64,000 bases of DNA from JAFAGX01 sp963759875 (GTDB lineage: Bacteria > Acidobacteriota > Terriglobia > Terriglobales > Acidobacteriaceae): positions 558,001-622,000 of the forward strand of contig CAVXBB010000016.1 in the NCBI GenBank assembly GCA_963759875.1, read 5' to 3'. The notes beneath the pieces were generated by a model. That model was given only the letters and a program-made list of their open reading frames with translations. It was not told the DNA's origin and made no database searches. Shown here piece after piece: positions 1 to 8,350 of the stretch. Positions within the stretch are counted from its first letter, which is position 1. Each line of letters opens with the position of its first letter. Both the position numbers and the translations under genes were made by a program.

Positions 1-661
1 TTAAGCAACCAATCGCAGATGTAATCGCGGAATGCATATCCGACAAGGTGGCCGCCGTCACCCGAGCTGCGAATGTTGAAGCGTTCAACTCGTGATCGGC
101 ATGAAGAATCAGCGCGATGTCCAGTGCACGTTCCGCGGTTTTCGACGGATACTCACCATTGAGCATCAGCAGGAAGTTCGCTGCATGCGACAGCGAACGG
201 TCAGGCTCGACTGTCGGTTTTCCCTTCCGAATGCGGTCGTACGCCGCCACAATCATCGGAATCTGCGAGGTCAGGCGAATCGCCTTGTGAATATTCGCTT
301 CCCGGTCATTGCTCTTCTCTTCGGGATCAAAGAAAGAGAGCGTCGACACCATCGTGCGCAACACGTCCATGGGCAAGGCATGCTTGGGAACCAGGTGCAT
401 GCGATGGTAGATCGATGCATCCAGCTTGCGCTCCTCGGCCAACCGATCACGCAAATCGTGCAACTCTTCTCGCGTGGGTAAGCGGCCAAACCACAAAAGA
501 TAGCAGGTCTCTTCAAAGCTGGAGTTGTCCGCCAATTCGTGAATATCTATACCACGGTAAGCCAGCACACCCCGTTCACCATCGATGTAGCAAATGCTGG
601 ACGTGGTGGCGACCACTCCTTCGAGGCCCTTCGAAGGGTGCGCGGTGGTCAAGCTCGACAT
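1..661 (-). CDS. gltA: Citrate synthase, N-terminal part (3' end outside window)
   Basis: Read on the minus strand, the frame is open from an ATG at 661 to the window edge, giving about 220 residues. It contains the citrate-synthase blocks 'YRGIDIHELA', 'FEETCYLLWFGRLPT', 'LHADHELNASTFAARV' and 'SDMHSAITSAIG'. The family condenses oxaloacetate and acetyl-CoA at the entry to the TCA cycle. The start at 661 is preceded by GTGAGG at suitable spacing; an in-frame ATG at 679 has no such site. The His of 'ADHELNASTF' is an active-site region residue in this family. The C-terminal half with the other catalytic residues lies outside. It is divergent from the S46 peptidase gene. Confidence 0.9.
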   Translation of the reverse strand, partial: MSSLTTAHPSKGLEGVVATTSSICYIDGERGVLAYRGIDIHELADNSSFEETCYLLWFGRLPTREELHDLRDRLAEERKLDASIYHRMHLVPKHALPMDVLRTMVSTLSFFDPEEKSNDREANIHKAIRLTSQIPMIVAAYDRIRKGKPTVEPDRSLSHAANFLLMLNGEYPSKTAERALDIALILHADHELNASTFAARVTAATLSDMHSAITSAIGCL

Positions 662-756
662 GGAAACCTCACTTGGCATAAAGGATTTCGTCGGGCGCGC
701 GGAGAGGATGCGCGCGTATCCCAACTAACTCTTATACGATAAATGCCCATTACTTT

Positions 757-774
757 CCAACCACAGAGGTAACG
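757..774 (+). repeat. Short intergenic repeat of the AACCACAGAGG type
   Basis: The segment CCAACCACAGAGGTAACG lies in the 249-base gap between gltA and the S46 gene. It shares AACCACAGAGG with copies at 9743-9772 and 47597-47626, which are in opposite orientation. Nothing else was recognised in this gap. Confidence 0.45.
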
Positions 775-910
775 TGCCAATCTCATCCAGCTTTGCTGGA
801 CGCTGCGGCTGGCGTATATTGAAAGGGTCTTCTCGCGCGCAGGGTCGTCTATGCGCCTCCGATCACAATCTTTTATTAATGGTAAACATTCCTTATCAGG
901 AACTCCCTTT

Positions 911-3064
911 ATGAGACGCGCTTTGCCAGCGATAAGTTTGCTCGCACTCCTGCTGCTGGGTTCTTTGGCTCGTGCCGACGAAGGCATGTGGCTGTACAAC
1001 GCGTTTCCTAAAGACGAGGTAAAAGCAAAGTACGGTTTTGAACCCACACAGGCATGGCTGGACCACGCCCGGCTCTCATCCGTTCGCTTCACCAACGGCG
1101 GCTCGGGATCGTTCGTTTCGCCTAATGGGCTGGCGTTCACAAATCACCATGTCGGCGCCGAGTGCATCCAGGAACTATCGACGGGTGGCAAAGACTACAT
1201 TAAGAACGGCTTCTATGCCCGTACACAAGCTGAAGAGCAAAAGTGTCCGAACCTGGAACTGGATCAACTGCTCGATATCGAGGACGTAACCGCGAAGGTC
1301 AATGCACAGGTGAAACCCGGAATGTCCCCGGCTGGAACTGCCCAGGCGCAGCGCTCGGCCATTGCTGGCATCGAACAGGACTGTGCCAGTTCAACTGGTC
1401 TGCGTTGTGACGTTATTACCTTGTATTCGGGCGCAGTCTACAACCTATACAAGTACAAGAAGTACACCGACGTACGCCTGGTTTTCGCGCCCGAGTTTGC
1501 TGCCGCGTTCTTCGGAGGAGATCCGGATAATTTCAATTATCCGCGTTACGATCTCGATATCACCTTCTTTCGCGTTTACGAGAACGGCACGCCTGCTCAC
1601 ACCGAGCACTACTTTCAATGGTCGAAAACTGGTGTAAACGACGGTGACTTGGTATTTGTTTCCGGAAATCCTGGTTCCACTGGACGCCTGTTGACGGTTT
1701 CGCAACTCGAATTTCTTCGCGACGTGGATTACACCTCACGCCTGCAACGCTATGACCGACGGCTGGCGGTTTTGCAGAAATTCAGCGCAAACTCGCCAGA
1801 AAACGTCCGCATTGCCACCGAAGACATCTTCGGACTGCAGAATTCGAAGAAGGCCGTGACCGGCTACCTCGAGGCATTAAAAGATCCAGAACTGATGGAT
1901 AGCAAGCAAGCCGATCAGGCGAAGTTACAGGCTGCGATCCGTTCCAATCCGCAGGAGAAAGGCAAAATCGATGATCCTTGGGCCGCCATTGCCCACGCGG
2001 TGGACCTCGAAAAACAAATGTATTCGCCGCTGATTTACATCGCGAGGCCAGGACCAAGGCCATTCAGTTCCAGGCTGGCGAGCACGGCATTTCTATTGGT
2101 CATGGCAGCTCAGCAAAGGACCGAGCCCAATGGGCGGCGTTTCCCTGAATTTCGCCAGCCGGCATTGCCCTCACTCGAACAGCAGATTTTTTCCAACGCC
2201 CCGATCTATAAGCCCTTGGAAACGGTGTTGTTCGCTGAAAATCTCACCGAGACAGCCGACGGTTTGGGAGCAGGCGATCCGAACCTCGAAAAAATGCTTC
2301 ATGGCAAGACACCCCAGCAAGTCGCCAAGGATCTGATCGACGCGACCAGCTTGGATGACGTTGCGCTCCGCAAGCAACTCTACGCTGGCGGCGAGGCCGC
2401 AATCAAAGCATCTACTGATCCACTTATTGTCTTCATGCGTTCTATCGAACCGGATGCTCTAGCCATTCGCAAGCGCTACGATGATGAAGTGGAATCCGTC
2501 GAGCGCACCGAAGGATCAAAAATTGCCCGCGCCCGCTTCTCAGAGCATGGTTTCACCGAACCTCCCGACGCTACTTTCACCTTGCGGCTGAGTTACGGTC
2601 AGGTAAAAGGCTATAGCGACAATGGCACGCAGATTCCTTATGACACGAATATCGGAGGTGCTTATAAACATGCCGCTGAGCATGGCGATAATCCTCCTTA
2701 TCAATTGCCGCAAAGCTGGATCAATGCTAAGTCCAAGCTAGACCGCTCCACGCCGCTGGACTTTGTTTCAACCGCCGACATCATCGGCGGCAACTCCGGC
2801 AGCCCGGCCATTAACAAAGCAGCTGAGATCGTGGGCATCATTTTCGACGGCAATATTCAATCGTTGGCTTGGAATTTTGCCTATTCAGACAAGCAGGCGC
2901 GAGCTATCAGCGTGGACGCTCGCGGCATCCAGGAAGCGCTCAGAAAAATCTATGGCGCGACTGCGCTGGCCAATGAGTTGCTCGGGAATCCGTCTTCCAC
3001 TTCTCAGCCCAGACGAAGCCTTCGACCGGTTACCCAGCCTGAATCAGCCCCAGCAGCGCCGTGA
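911..3064 (+). CDS. S46-family dipeptidyl-peptidase (DPP7-like), secreted
   Basis: This 717-residue protein opens with a signal peptide (about residues 1-22, ending near 'LARADEG'). It carries the S46 trypsin-like triad blocks: 'LAFTNHHVG' with the His at 79/80, 'GGDPDNFNYPRYDLD' with the Asp, and 'GGNSGSPAIN' with nucleophile Ser629. S46 enzymes release dipeptides from peptide N-termini in the periplasm. In the block after the Ser the sequence is 'FDGN', with Gly647 where acidic-specific DPP11 enzymes have Arg. I therefore infer a preference for hydrophobic P1 residues, as in DPP7. I chose ATG 911 over an in-frame start at 851 because it has AGGA upstream and begins a clean signal peptide. 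The last 25 residues are Ser/Pro-rich. Confidence 0.9.
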   Translation: MRRALPAISLLALLLLGSLARADEGMWLYNAFPKDEVKAKYGFEPTQAWLDHARLSSVRFTNGGSGSFVSPNGLAFTNHHVGAECIQELSTGGKDYIKNGFYARTQAEEQKCPNLELDQLLDIEDVTAKVNAQVKPGMSPAGTAQAQRSAIAGIEQDCASSTGLRCDVITLYSGAVYNLYKYKKYTDVRLVFAPEFAAAFFGGDPDNFNYPRYDLDITFFRVYENGTPAHTEHYFQWSKTGVNDGDLVFVSGNPGSTGRLLTVSQLEFLRDVDYTSRLQRYDRRLAVLQKFSANSPENVRIATEDIFGLQNSKKAVTGYLEALKDPELMDSKQADQAKLQAAIRSNPQEKGKIDDPWAAIAHAVDLEKQMYSPLIYIARPGPRPFSSRLASTAFLLVMAAQQRTEPNGRRFPEFRQPALPSLEQQIFSNAPIYKPLETVLFAENLTETADGLGAGDPNLEKMLHGKTPQQVAKDLIDATSLDDVALRKQLYAGGEAAIKASTDPLIVFMRSIEPDALAIRKRYDDEVESVERTEGSKIARARFSEHGFTEPPDATFTLRLSYGQVKGYSDNGTQIPYDTNIGGAYKHAAEHGDNPPYQLPQSWINAKSKLDRSTPLDFVSTADIIGGNSGSPAINKAAEIVGIIFDGNIQSLAWNFAYSDKQARAISVDARGIQEALRKIYGATALANELLGNPSSTSQPRRSLRPVTQPESAPAAP

Positions 3065-3196
3065 AAGCTCTTGATTAACGACGAATAACGTTCCTGAACT
3101 TTCAGAAACGCCTGCCCTCGATTTTTCCGCAAAACTCGCCTTCTACTACGTTCCATTGGTAACCCAAAGGTACACGGTCCTGCCGGAAATGGCCTG

Positions 3197-5068
3197 ATGC
3201 ACCTGATTTCGCGGTTAAAATTACACCTTATGCGCGTGTTGGGGAGTTTTGCTTTTGTCACCCTCGTCTGCCTCGCTTCAATCGCGGCAGATCAGCCGCA
3301 GAATGTCTTGACCCTTCCCTGCACCCAAGCCGCGCCAACCGGTTCGCCTTGTAAGCCGTCGGAAGAAGATCTGAAGAAAGCTGCCGGCGCATTTACTAAG
3401 GCGCTGAGATTTGAGAAGGAAAAGCGTATCGACGAGGCTTATCACAAGTTTGACACGGCCGCGCGCCTGGTGCCACGGAATGTCGATTACCTGACTGCCC
3501 TGGCTGTTACGCGCCAAGAGCTCGTCTCTCAACATATCAAGGCCGGCAGTGATGACCTGGAGAAAGGCCGGCAGATCGAAGCCCAGGCAGAATTTCGCAG
3601 TGCCCTCGAGCTTGAACCGGACAATCCCTTTGCTCAGCAGCGCCTGCAAGAATCTCTAAACCAGTCACAGCCCGAAACCAACTTCCGTGCCCGGGTGGTT
3701 CAGCAGTCCCCCGAACTGCACCTCATTCCTAAGCAGGAGAAGCATTCCTTTCATTTTCGCGGAGACTCTAAACAGCTCTTAACCGAGGTGGCAAACGCCT
3801 TTGGCATCGCGGCTGAACTGGACGACTCCGTTCCGTCGCGCCATGTACAGTTCAACATCGGCGATACAGATTTCTTTACTGCAATGCAAGCCGCCTCGGA
3901 TGTGACAGGCACCTTCTGGACTCCACTTTCCGAAAAGCAGGTTCTCATCGCCAAAGAGACGCTCGAGAATCGTCGTTTGTTCGAACGCATGGGGATGCGC
4001 ACCTTTCAGCTGACTTCACTCACGACACCGCAGGAGATGCAAGAGGTAGTCAATCTCCTGCGCACAATCTTCGAGATCCGCTACGTTCAGCAACAAACGC
4101 AATCCAGCACATTGGCCATACGCGCCCCTGTGAATACCCTCGATGCCGCGACGGAATTTATTGAGAATCTTGGGAGATCCCGGCCCCAGGTGATGCTGGA
4201 TGTCGAGATTTTTGAGGTTGACCATCAGCTAACGCGAAACCTGGGGCTTCACATTCCTGACAATTTCAATCTCTACAACATACCGGCTGCTGCGTTGCTG
4301 GCCCTGGGAGGCCAGAGCGTTCAGAGCTTGATCAATCAGTTAATCGCGGGCGGTGGCATCAACCAGGCAAGCTCTACCGCCATATCAGGTCTGCTTTCAC
4401 AACTCCAGAACCAGCAGAGCTCGATTTTCAGTCAACCCCTGGCTACCTTTGGTGGAGGCCTGACCTTTTTTGGTCTTAGTCTTGATACCCTCAGTGCGCA
4501 GCTTTCTTTGAATGAAAGTCTGGTTAAACTGCTCGATCATGCGACGCTTCGTGGCAGTCAGGGGCAGGACACGAATTTTCGCTTCGGCCAGCGTTATCCC
4601 ATCATCAACGCTAGTTTCGCGCCAATTTTTAATACTCCTGCTATCGCTCAAGTACTGCAGAACGGCTCGTTCCAGGCGCCAATCCCGTCCTTTTCCTATG
4701 AAGACCTGGGTTTGGATATCAAGGCCAAGCCTCTCATCTCCCACTCGGCCATAGACCTTCAACTGGAATTGCAGCTTCGCAATTTGGCAGGACAAAGCCT
4801 GAATGGCGTACCGGTAATCGCGAACCGTCAGTACAAGGGCAGCATCAGTTTGTTGGATGGTGAACCCGCCATGGTCGCATCCTCGCTGAGCATCAGCGAG
4901 ATGCTCAGCATGACAGGTGTCCCCGGCCTCGGCTCAATTCCAATTTTGAACAAGATCGGCACCACAAACTCGAAAACGACAGAGGACGACGAGCTGTTAA
5001 TCGTGATCACCCCTCACATCGTGAACCTCGAACCGTCCCAAGACGCCGAAATTTGGCTGACTCGGTAG
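3197..5068 (+). CDS. TPR-secretin protein (type II/III secretion or PilQ-like)
   Basis: A 623-residue exported protein. It has a hydrophobic signal (about residues 12-32), a TPR-like helical region (about 60-155), an N-domain-like region (about 180-320) and a C-terminal secretin domain. The secretin signature is at 574-609, with 'GVPGLGSIPILNKIG' and 'ELLIVITPHIV'. Secretins form outer-membrane rings for secretion or type IV pili. No other secretion or pilus gene lies nearby, so its partner machine is unknown. A second ATG at 3230 (residue 12) would leave a more compact signal peptide and is equally possible. A Gly/Gln/Ser-rich insertion (about residues 355-420) interrupts the region before the secretin core. 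Confidence 0.82.
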   Translation: MHLISRLKLHLMRVLGSFAFVTLVCLASIAADQPQNVLTLPCTQAAPTGSPCKPSEEDLKKAAGAFTKALRFEKEKRIDEAYHKFDTAARLVPRNVDYLTALAVTRQELVSQHIKAGSDDLEKGRQIEAQAEFRSALELEPDNPFAQQRLQESLNQSQPETNFRARVVQQSPELHLIPKQEKHSFHFRGDSKQLLTEVANAFGIAAELDDSVPSRHVQFNIGDTDFFTAMQAASDVTGTFWTPLSEKQVLIAKETLENRRLFERMGMRTFQLTSLTTPQEMQEVVNLLRTIFEIRYVQQQTQSSTLAIRAPVNTLDAATEFIENLGRSRPQVMLDVEIFEVDHQLTRNLGLHIPDNFNLYNIPAAALLALGGQSVQSLINQLIAGGGINQASSTAISGLLSQLQNQQSSIFSQPLATFGGGLTFFGLSLDTLSAQLSLNESLVKLLDHATLRGSQGQDTNFRFGQRYPIINASFAPIFNTPAIAQVLQNGSFQAPIPSFSYEDLGLDIKAKPLISHSAIDLQLELQLRNLAGQSLNGVPVIANRQYKGSISLLDGEPAMVASSLSISEMLSMTGVPGLGSIPILNKIGTTNSKTTEDDELLIVITPHIVNLEPSQDAEIWLTR

Positions 5069-5075
5069 AGTTGTG

Positions 5076-5175
5076 CCCCAGGTTTCATGGAAGACAAACG
5101 ACGCGAACTTGTACGAAGGCTTGAGCTCGAAGGATTTCTTCGGCCCTTCGTGGTCAAATTCGGACACTACCCTCC
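5076..5175. repeat. Dispersed intergenic repeat, copy 1 of 2
   Basis: This stretch after the secretin gene aligns along about 95 bases with 19468-19577, which follows the AsmA gene. Shared words include TTCATGG, GGCTTGAGCTC or AGCTTGAGCTC, TTTCTTCG and GCCCTTCGTGGTC. Copy 1 lacks a short internal piece present in copy 2. It holds no open reading frame. Confidence 0.65.
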
Positions 5176-5295
5176 TAGTGCGCTGTTGACATTGGTTGTA
5201 TGATTTTGTCCTCCCCCTTTGGTGGAACCGGCTCGCACCAAGCCTTGGTTCTGCCCTTACAACCGCAGTTACACTTTTGCCATCTTCATCTCGCC

Positions 5296-5562
5296 ATGCT
5301 TAACGCGCACTTACTAGCGCTTGTTGAACTTCCTGCACCTTTTCTGCAGGAAGGCAATCTCTTCAATATTCTTATCGCGCTGGTGTTCGGCTTCTCCACC
5401 CTTAACATTCTCGCGTTGGCCTCGAAAGGATTCGATACCCGGCCGAGCAGGCTCAAACCGGGCGAACTCCTGGCCATCACCGCTATGGTTCTGTCAGTTT
5501 GTTTTCTGGGATGGGAAATGCTTCACATCTTCCACATATTTCCAATTCACTTCGGAGACTAG
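5296..5562 (+). CDS. Small membrane protein of unknown function
   Basis: An 88-residue protein with two predicted membrane segments: about residues 18-38 ('FNILIALVFGFSTLNILAL') and 58-75 ('LLAITAMVLSVCFLGWEML'). A charged loop separates them. The frame runs back to 5200, but the upstream part is not protein-like and ATG 5296 begins a normal membrane protein. I do not recognise a family. Its stop codon overlaps the end of thrB, which is read in the opposite direction. Confidence 0.55.
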   Translation: MLNAHLLALVELPAPFLQEGNLFNILIALVFGFSTLNILALASKGFDTRPSRLKPGELLAITAMVLSVCFLGWEMLHIFHIFPIHFGD

Positions 5563-6488
5563 GAAAATCGCGCTCCCTGATTTGTGATCGCAGTTTCGAT
5601 CAATTCTGGGTTCAGATTGCGATTTCGAAGATGCCGTCTCACCTGTCTTTTCACTGCGCTCACGCGGGTTTCAGGATTGAGAAAAATTAAAACTGACGGC
5701 CCCGCTCCACTGAGTGCAACTCCTAAAATTCCATTGCTTCCCGAGAGCGGTTCGAGCGCGGGTAACAGCGGGCACAATCGGGATCGATAAGGCTGATGAA
5801 TTCGGTCCTTGAGCGCAGCTGAAAGCAAATCCCTTCGCCCCTGGCTAAATGCTGCAAGCAGCAACATGGAATTCTGAATGTTACTGACCACGTCATCTCG
5901 AACATATTCTCGCGGCAACACCTGCCGCGCTTCTTCAGTCGCAAGCGGCTCATTCGGAACCGCGAGCAACAACGGCCATTTTCCACCTGGCATGACCCGC
6001 GCAATCTGTGCTTCTCTTTCTGCCGCCATGCGCGCAATCGCCAGACCTCCCATCCAGCACGCCGCCGCGTTGTCCGGATGGTGCTCCCGCCATGCTGCCT
6101 CGCCCACAATCCGGTCCCTGTCCCAGCCTAATTTCCCAAAGCGGTTCGCCATCGCGATTGCCGCTAGACGCGCTGCGGCCGAGGATCCGCACCCTTTGCC
6201 GATGGGAATTTCGTTTTCGATCTGAAGCGCAAGCGGCAGCACCGGCTTTCCCTCGCCCTGCAATACCTCGCTGTATGTGCTAAGAATGAGATGGTTCTGC
6301 ATCTTCCTGCAAACTTCAACGTCTCTGCCGCGGGCCAGAATGGAGAATTCCGTCGCGGGTTTTGCCGCTATTTTGATGTAAAGCGAGAATGCCAGGGCGG
6401 CAGCATCGAATGCCGGCCCGAGATTGGCAGATGTCCCGGGCAGCGTGATCCTGAATTCGTCTGTTTGCTTCGATTTGCGCGGGGGCAT
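5559..6488 (-). CDS. thrB: Homoserine kinase
   Basis: A 309-residue GHMP-family kinase that phosphorylates homoserine with ATP, the step before threonine synthase. It shows an N-terminal 'TLPGTSANLGPAFD' block (residues 15-28). The ATP-binding glycine/serine loop 'PIGKGCGSSAAA' is at 95-106 and the family's C-terminal 'GVALSGAGPSVLIF' block at 256-269. Length is normal. The gene starts 7 bases after the thrC stop, so the two are almost certainly cotranscribed. Confidence 0.93.
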   Translation of the reverse strand: MPPRKSKQTDEFRITLPGTSANLGPAFDAAALAFSLYIKIAAKPATEFSILARGRDVEVCRKMQNHLILSTYSEVLQGEGKPVLPLALQIENEIPIGKGCGSSAAARLAAIAMANRFGKLGWDRDRIVGEAAWREHHPDNAAACWMGGLAIARMAAEREAQIARVMPGGKWPLLLAVPNEPLATEEARQVLPREYVRDDVVSNIQNSMLLLAAFSQGRRDLLSAALKDRIHQPYRSRLCPLLPALEPLSGSNGILGVALSGAGPSVLIFLNPETRVSAVKRQVRRHLRNRNLNPELIETAITNQGARFS

Positions 6489-6495
6489 TTTAGAG

Positions 6496-7872
6496 TTAGG
6501 AATCTTGCGCCAGTTCCGCTTTTTTCAGCGCCGCGATCACTGCGTCTACATTGGCTTCCAGCGCAATCGGCGCACGTTGTTGGGCTGCAGCATTCTCGCT
6601 TTCGTTCTTCGCAACCATCTCGCCTCGATGAAACTTGAGCGTGAACTCCGGGTCCTTTAGTAAATGACCTGTCAGAATCAGCACAACTGAGTCACGCGGC
6701 CTGACGAAACCTGCCTTCACGAGTTTCTTAAGACCGGCCAGCGTCACCGCCGATGCCGGCTCGCACCCGATTCCATCCGCTCCAATTTCGGCTTTGGCAA
6801 TCGCAATCTCAACTTCACTGACCTGTTCAACCGTCCCGCCGGTCTCCTGCAGTACACGCACTGCTTTTTTCCATGATGCCGGATTTCCAATGCGGATCGC
6901 ACTCGCCGCAGTTTCAGCCTGCACGGGAATTAGCTTTTTCCCACCGGTTTCCCGCATCGTGCGGACCAACGCGTTCGCGCCTTCTGCCTGGATGATGGAA
7001 ATCTTCGGCAGGGTCTCAATGAAACCAAGCTCTTTCATTTCCACGAATGCTTTTCCCAGCGCTGACGAGTTTCCCAGGTTCCCGCCGGGCACAATGACGT
7101 GGTCCGGGACTTGCCAATCAAGTTGCTCCAAAAGTTCAACTGCGGTTGTCTTCTGCCCTTCAATGCGATAGGGATTTACGGAATTCAACAGGTAAACCGG
7201 CATGCGCTGCACAACTTCATTCAATATTCGCAGACAGCCATCAAAATCCGTCTTCAGCTGGCAGGTTAGTGCGCCATAGTCGAGCGCTTGTGAAAGCTTC
7301 CCCCACGAAACCTTGCCATCCGGAATCAGCACCAGACTGCGCATTCCACCATACGCCGCATAGGCCGCCATTGATGCTGAGGTGTTCCCTGTAGAAGCGC
7401 ATCCCACCCAGCGGAATTTCGCCGATCGCGCCATCGATGCCGCCACCGTCATTCCGGTGTCTTTGAAAGATCCGCTTGGATTCATGCCCTGATGCTTCGC
7501 CAGCAGAGTATCGACTCCGGCCGTTTGAGCACAGTTTCGCAATTCGTAAATCGGAGTGTTACCTTCACGCAATGTGATAACCCGGCTTCCCTCGGGAATC
7601 GCTGGCAGTAGCTCACGAAATCGCCATACGCCGCTTTGGTCGACTGGGAGTAAGGATTTACGCCGGGTTCGCCACAGCGCTTTGAGCGACGCTGAATTCA
7701 GACCCGATGGCCGCAACCCTTGATCTGTTTTCCATCCCGGATAAATGATTTCCAGCAGATCACCACAATGCGAACAGCGGAACGTCTGGCCCGGCATTTC
7801 GACCCCCGCACCGCAGGCAATGCAGCTAAGTTCACATGTATTCCCGCGGACCGCAGAGGCGCTCTCAGGCAT
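6496..7872 (-). CDS. thrC: Threonine synthase
   Basis: A 458-residue PLP enzyme that converts O-phosphohomoserine to threonine. The PLP lysine is K137 in 'NPSGSFKDTG'. A glycine-rich phosphate-binding block 'PGGNLGN' and a substrate-side 'GCASTGNTSAS' block are present. The N-terminus carries a rubredoxin-like zinc ribbon (Cys17, Cys20, Cys33, Cys36) found in many of these synthases. The start is supported by GGAGGA about 8 bases upstream. It lies 36 bases downstream of the cupin gene and directly upstream of thrB. Confidence 0.94.
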   Translation of the reverse strand: MPESASAVRGNTCELSCIACGAGVEMPGQTFRCSHCGDLLEIIYPGWKTDQGLRPSGLNSASLKALWRTRRKSLLPVDQSGVWRFRELLPAIPEGSRVITLREGNTPIYELRNCAQTAGVDTLLAKHQGMNPSGSFKDTGMTVAASMARSAKFRWVGCASTGNTSASMAAYAAYGGMRSLVLIPDGKVSWGKLSQALDYGALTCQLKTDFDGCLRILNEVVQRMPVYLLNSVNPYRIEGQKTTAVELLEQLDWQVPDHVIVPGGNLGNSSALGKAFVEMKELGFIETLPKISIIQAEGANALVRTMRETGGKKLIPVQAETAASAIRIGNPASWKKAVRVLQETGGTVEQVSEVEIAIAKAEIGADGIGCEPASAVTLAGLKKLVKAGFVRPRDSVVLILTGHLLKDPEFTLKFHRGEMVAKNESENAAAQQRAPIALEANVDAVIAALKKAELAQDS

Positions 7873-7908
7873 TCGTAATTCCTCCGAAGACCAGTCGCTC
7901 AGATTTTA

Positions 7909-8349
7909 TTATCTTTTGCCGCGAAGATAGTCGTCGGTTTTGTTGATCCAGTCTTCACGTGGTGGGTTAAACACGTCGAGGTCCACAGTGTCGTCCAGAG
8001 CTTCGGCCTTATGCGGCATGTTTGGAGGAATCGTAAGCACTTCGCCGGCGTTTACAACGATTTCTTTGCCATCAATCCAGAACTTCAGCGCGCCTTCCAG
8101 AATATAAGTGATCTGCTCGTTGTGGTGACTGTGTTCAGGAACGATGCAGCCCTTCTTCAGCAGCACGCGTGCCAGCATCATGTTGTGCCCAACCACAAAA
8201 TGGCGCTGCAACAGCGGATTAAGATCTTCGATCGGCACCGTGCTCCATGGAATGTACTTCAGTTTTGCTTTATGCACCGGCTTCTTGCCTGCCGCTTTTG
8301 TCTTCGACTTTGCCTTCGTTTTGCGCCGGCGCGTCCCTGCACTCGCCAT
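7909..8349 (-). CDS. Cupin-domain protein
   Basis: A 146-residue protein with a Lys/Arg/Ala-rich N-terminal tail (residues 7-30) and one cupin barrel. Cupin motif 1 is 'HSHHNEQITYILEG', with metal-ligand candidates His73, His75 and Gln79. Motif 2 is 'GEVLTIPPNMPH', ending at His113. The fold often binds a metal and acts as a small-molecule oxygenase, isomerase or sensor; the reaction here is unknown. The frame extends to 8439, but ATG 8349 lies one base after the stop of the amidohydrolase gene. The upstream residues are that gene's coding sequence read in another frame, so I use 8349. The tight junction implies translational coupling. Confidence 0.8.
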   Translation of the reverse strand: MASAGTRRRKTKAKSKTKAAGKKPVHKAKLKYIPWSTVPIEDLNPLLQRHFVVGHNMMLARVLLKKGCIVPEHSHHNEQITYILEGALKFWIDGKEIVVNAGEVLTIPPNMPHKAEALDDTVDLDVFNPPREDWINKTDDYLRGKR

Positions 8350-8350
8350 C

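Noticed and set aside
92..742. Plus-strand frames of 67 to 129 residues at the window start
   Set aside because: They are antisense to the citrate synthase frame, which has family motifs throughout; the plus frames have no domain character.
5186..5204. TTGACA and TATGAT as a promoter before the small membrane protein
   Set aside because: Both words occur but only seven bases apart, too close for a sigma-70 promoter.
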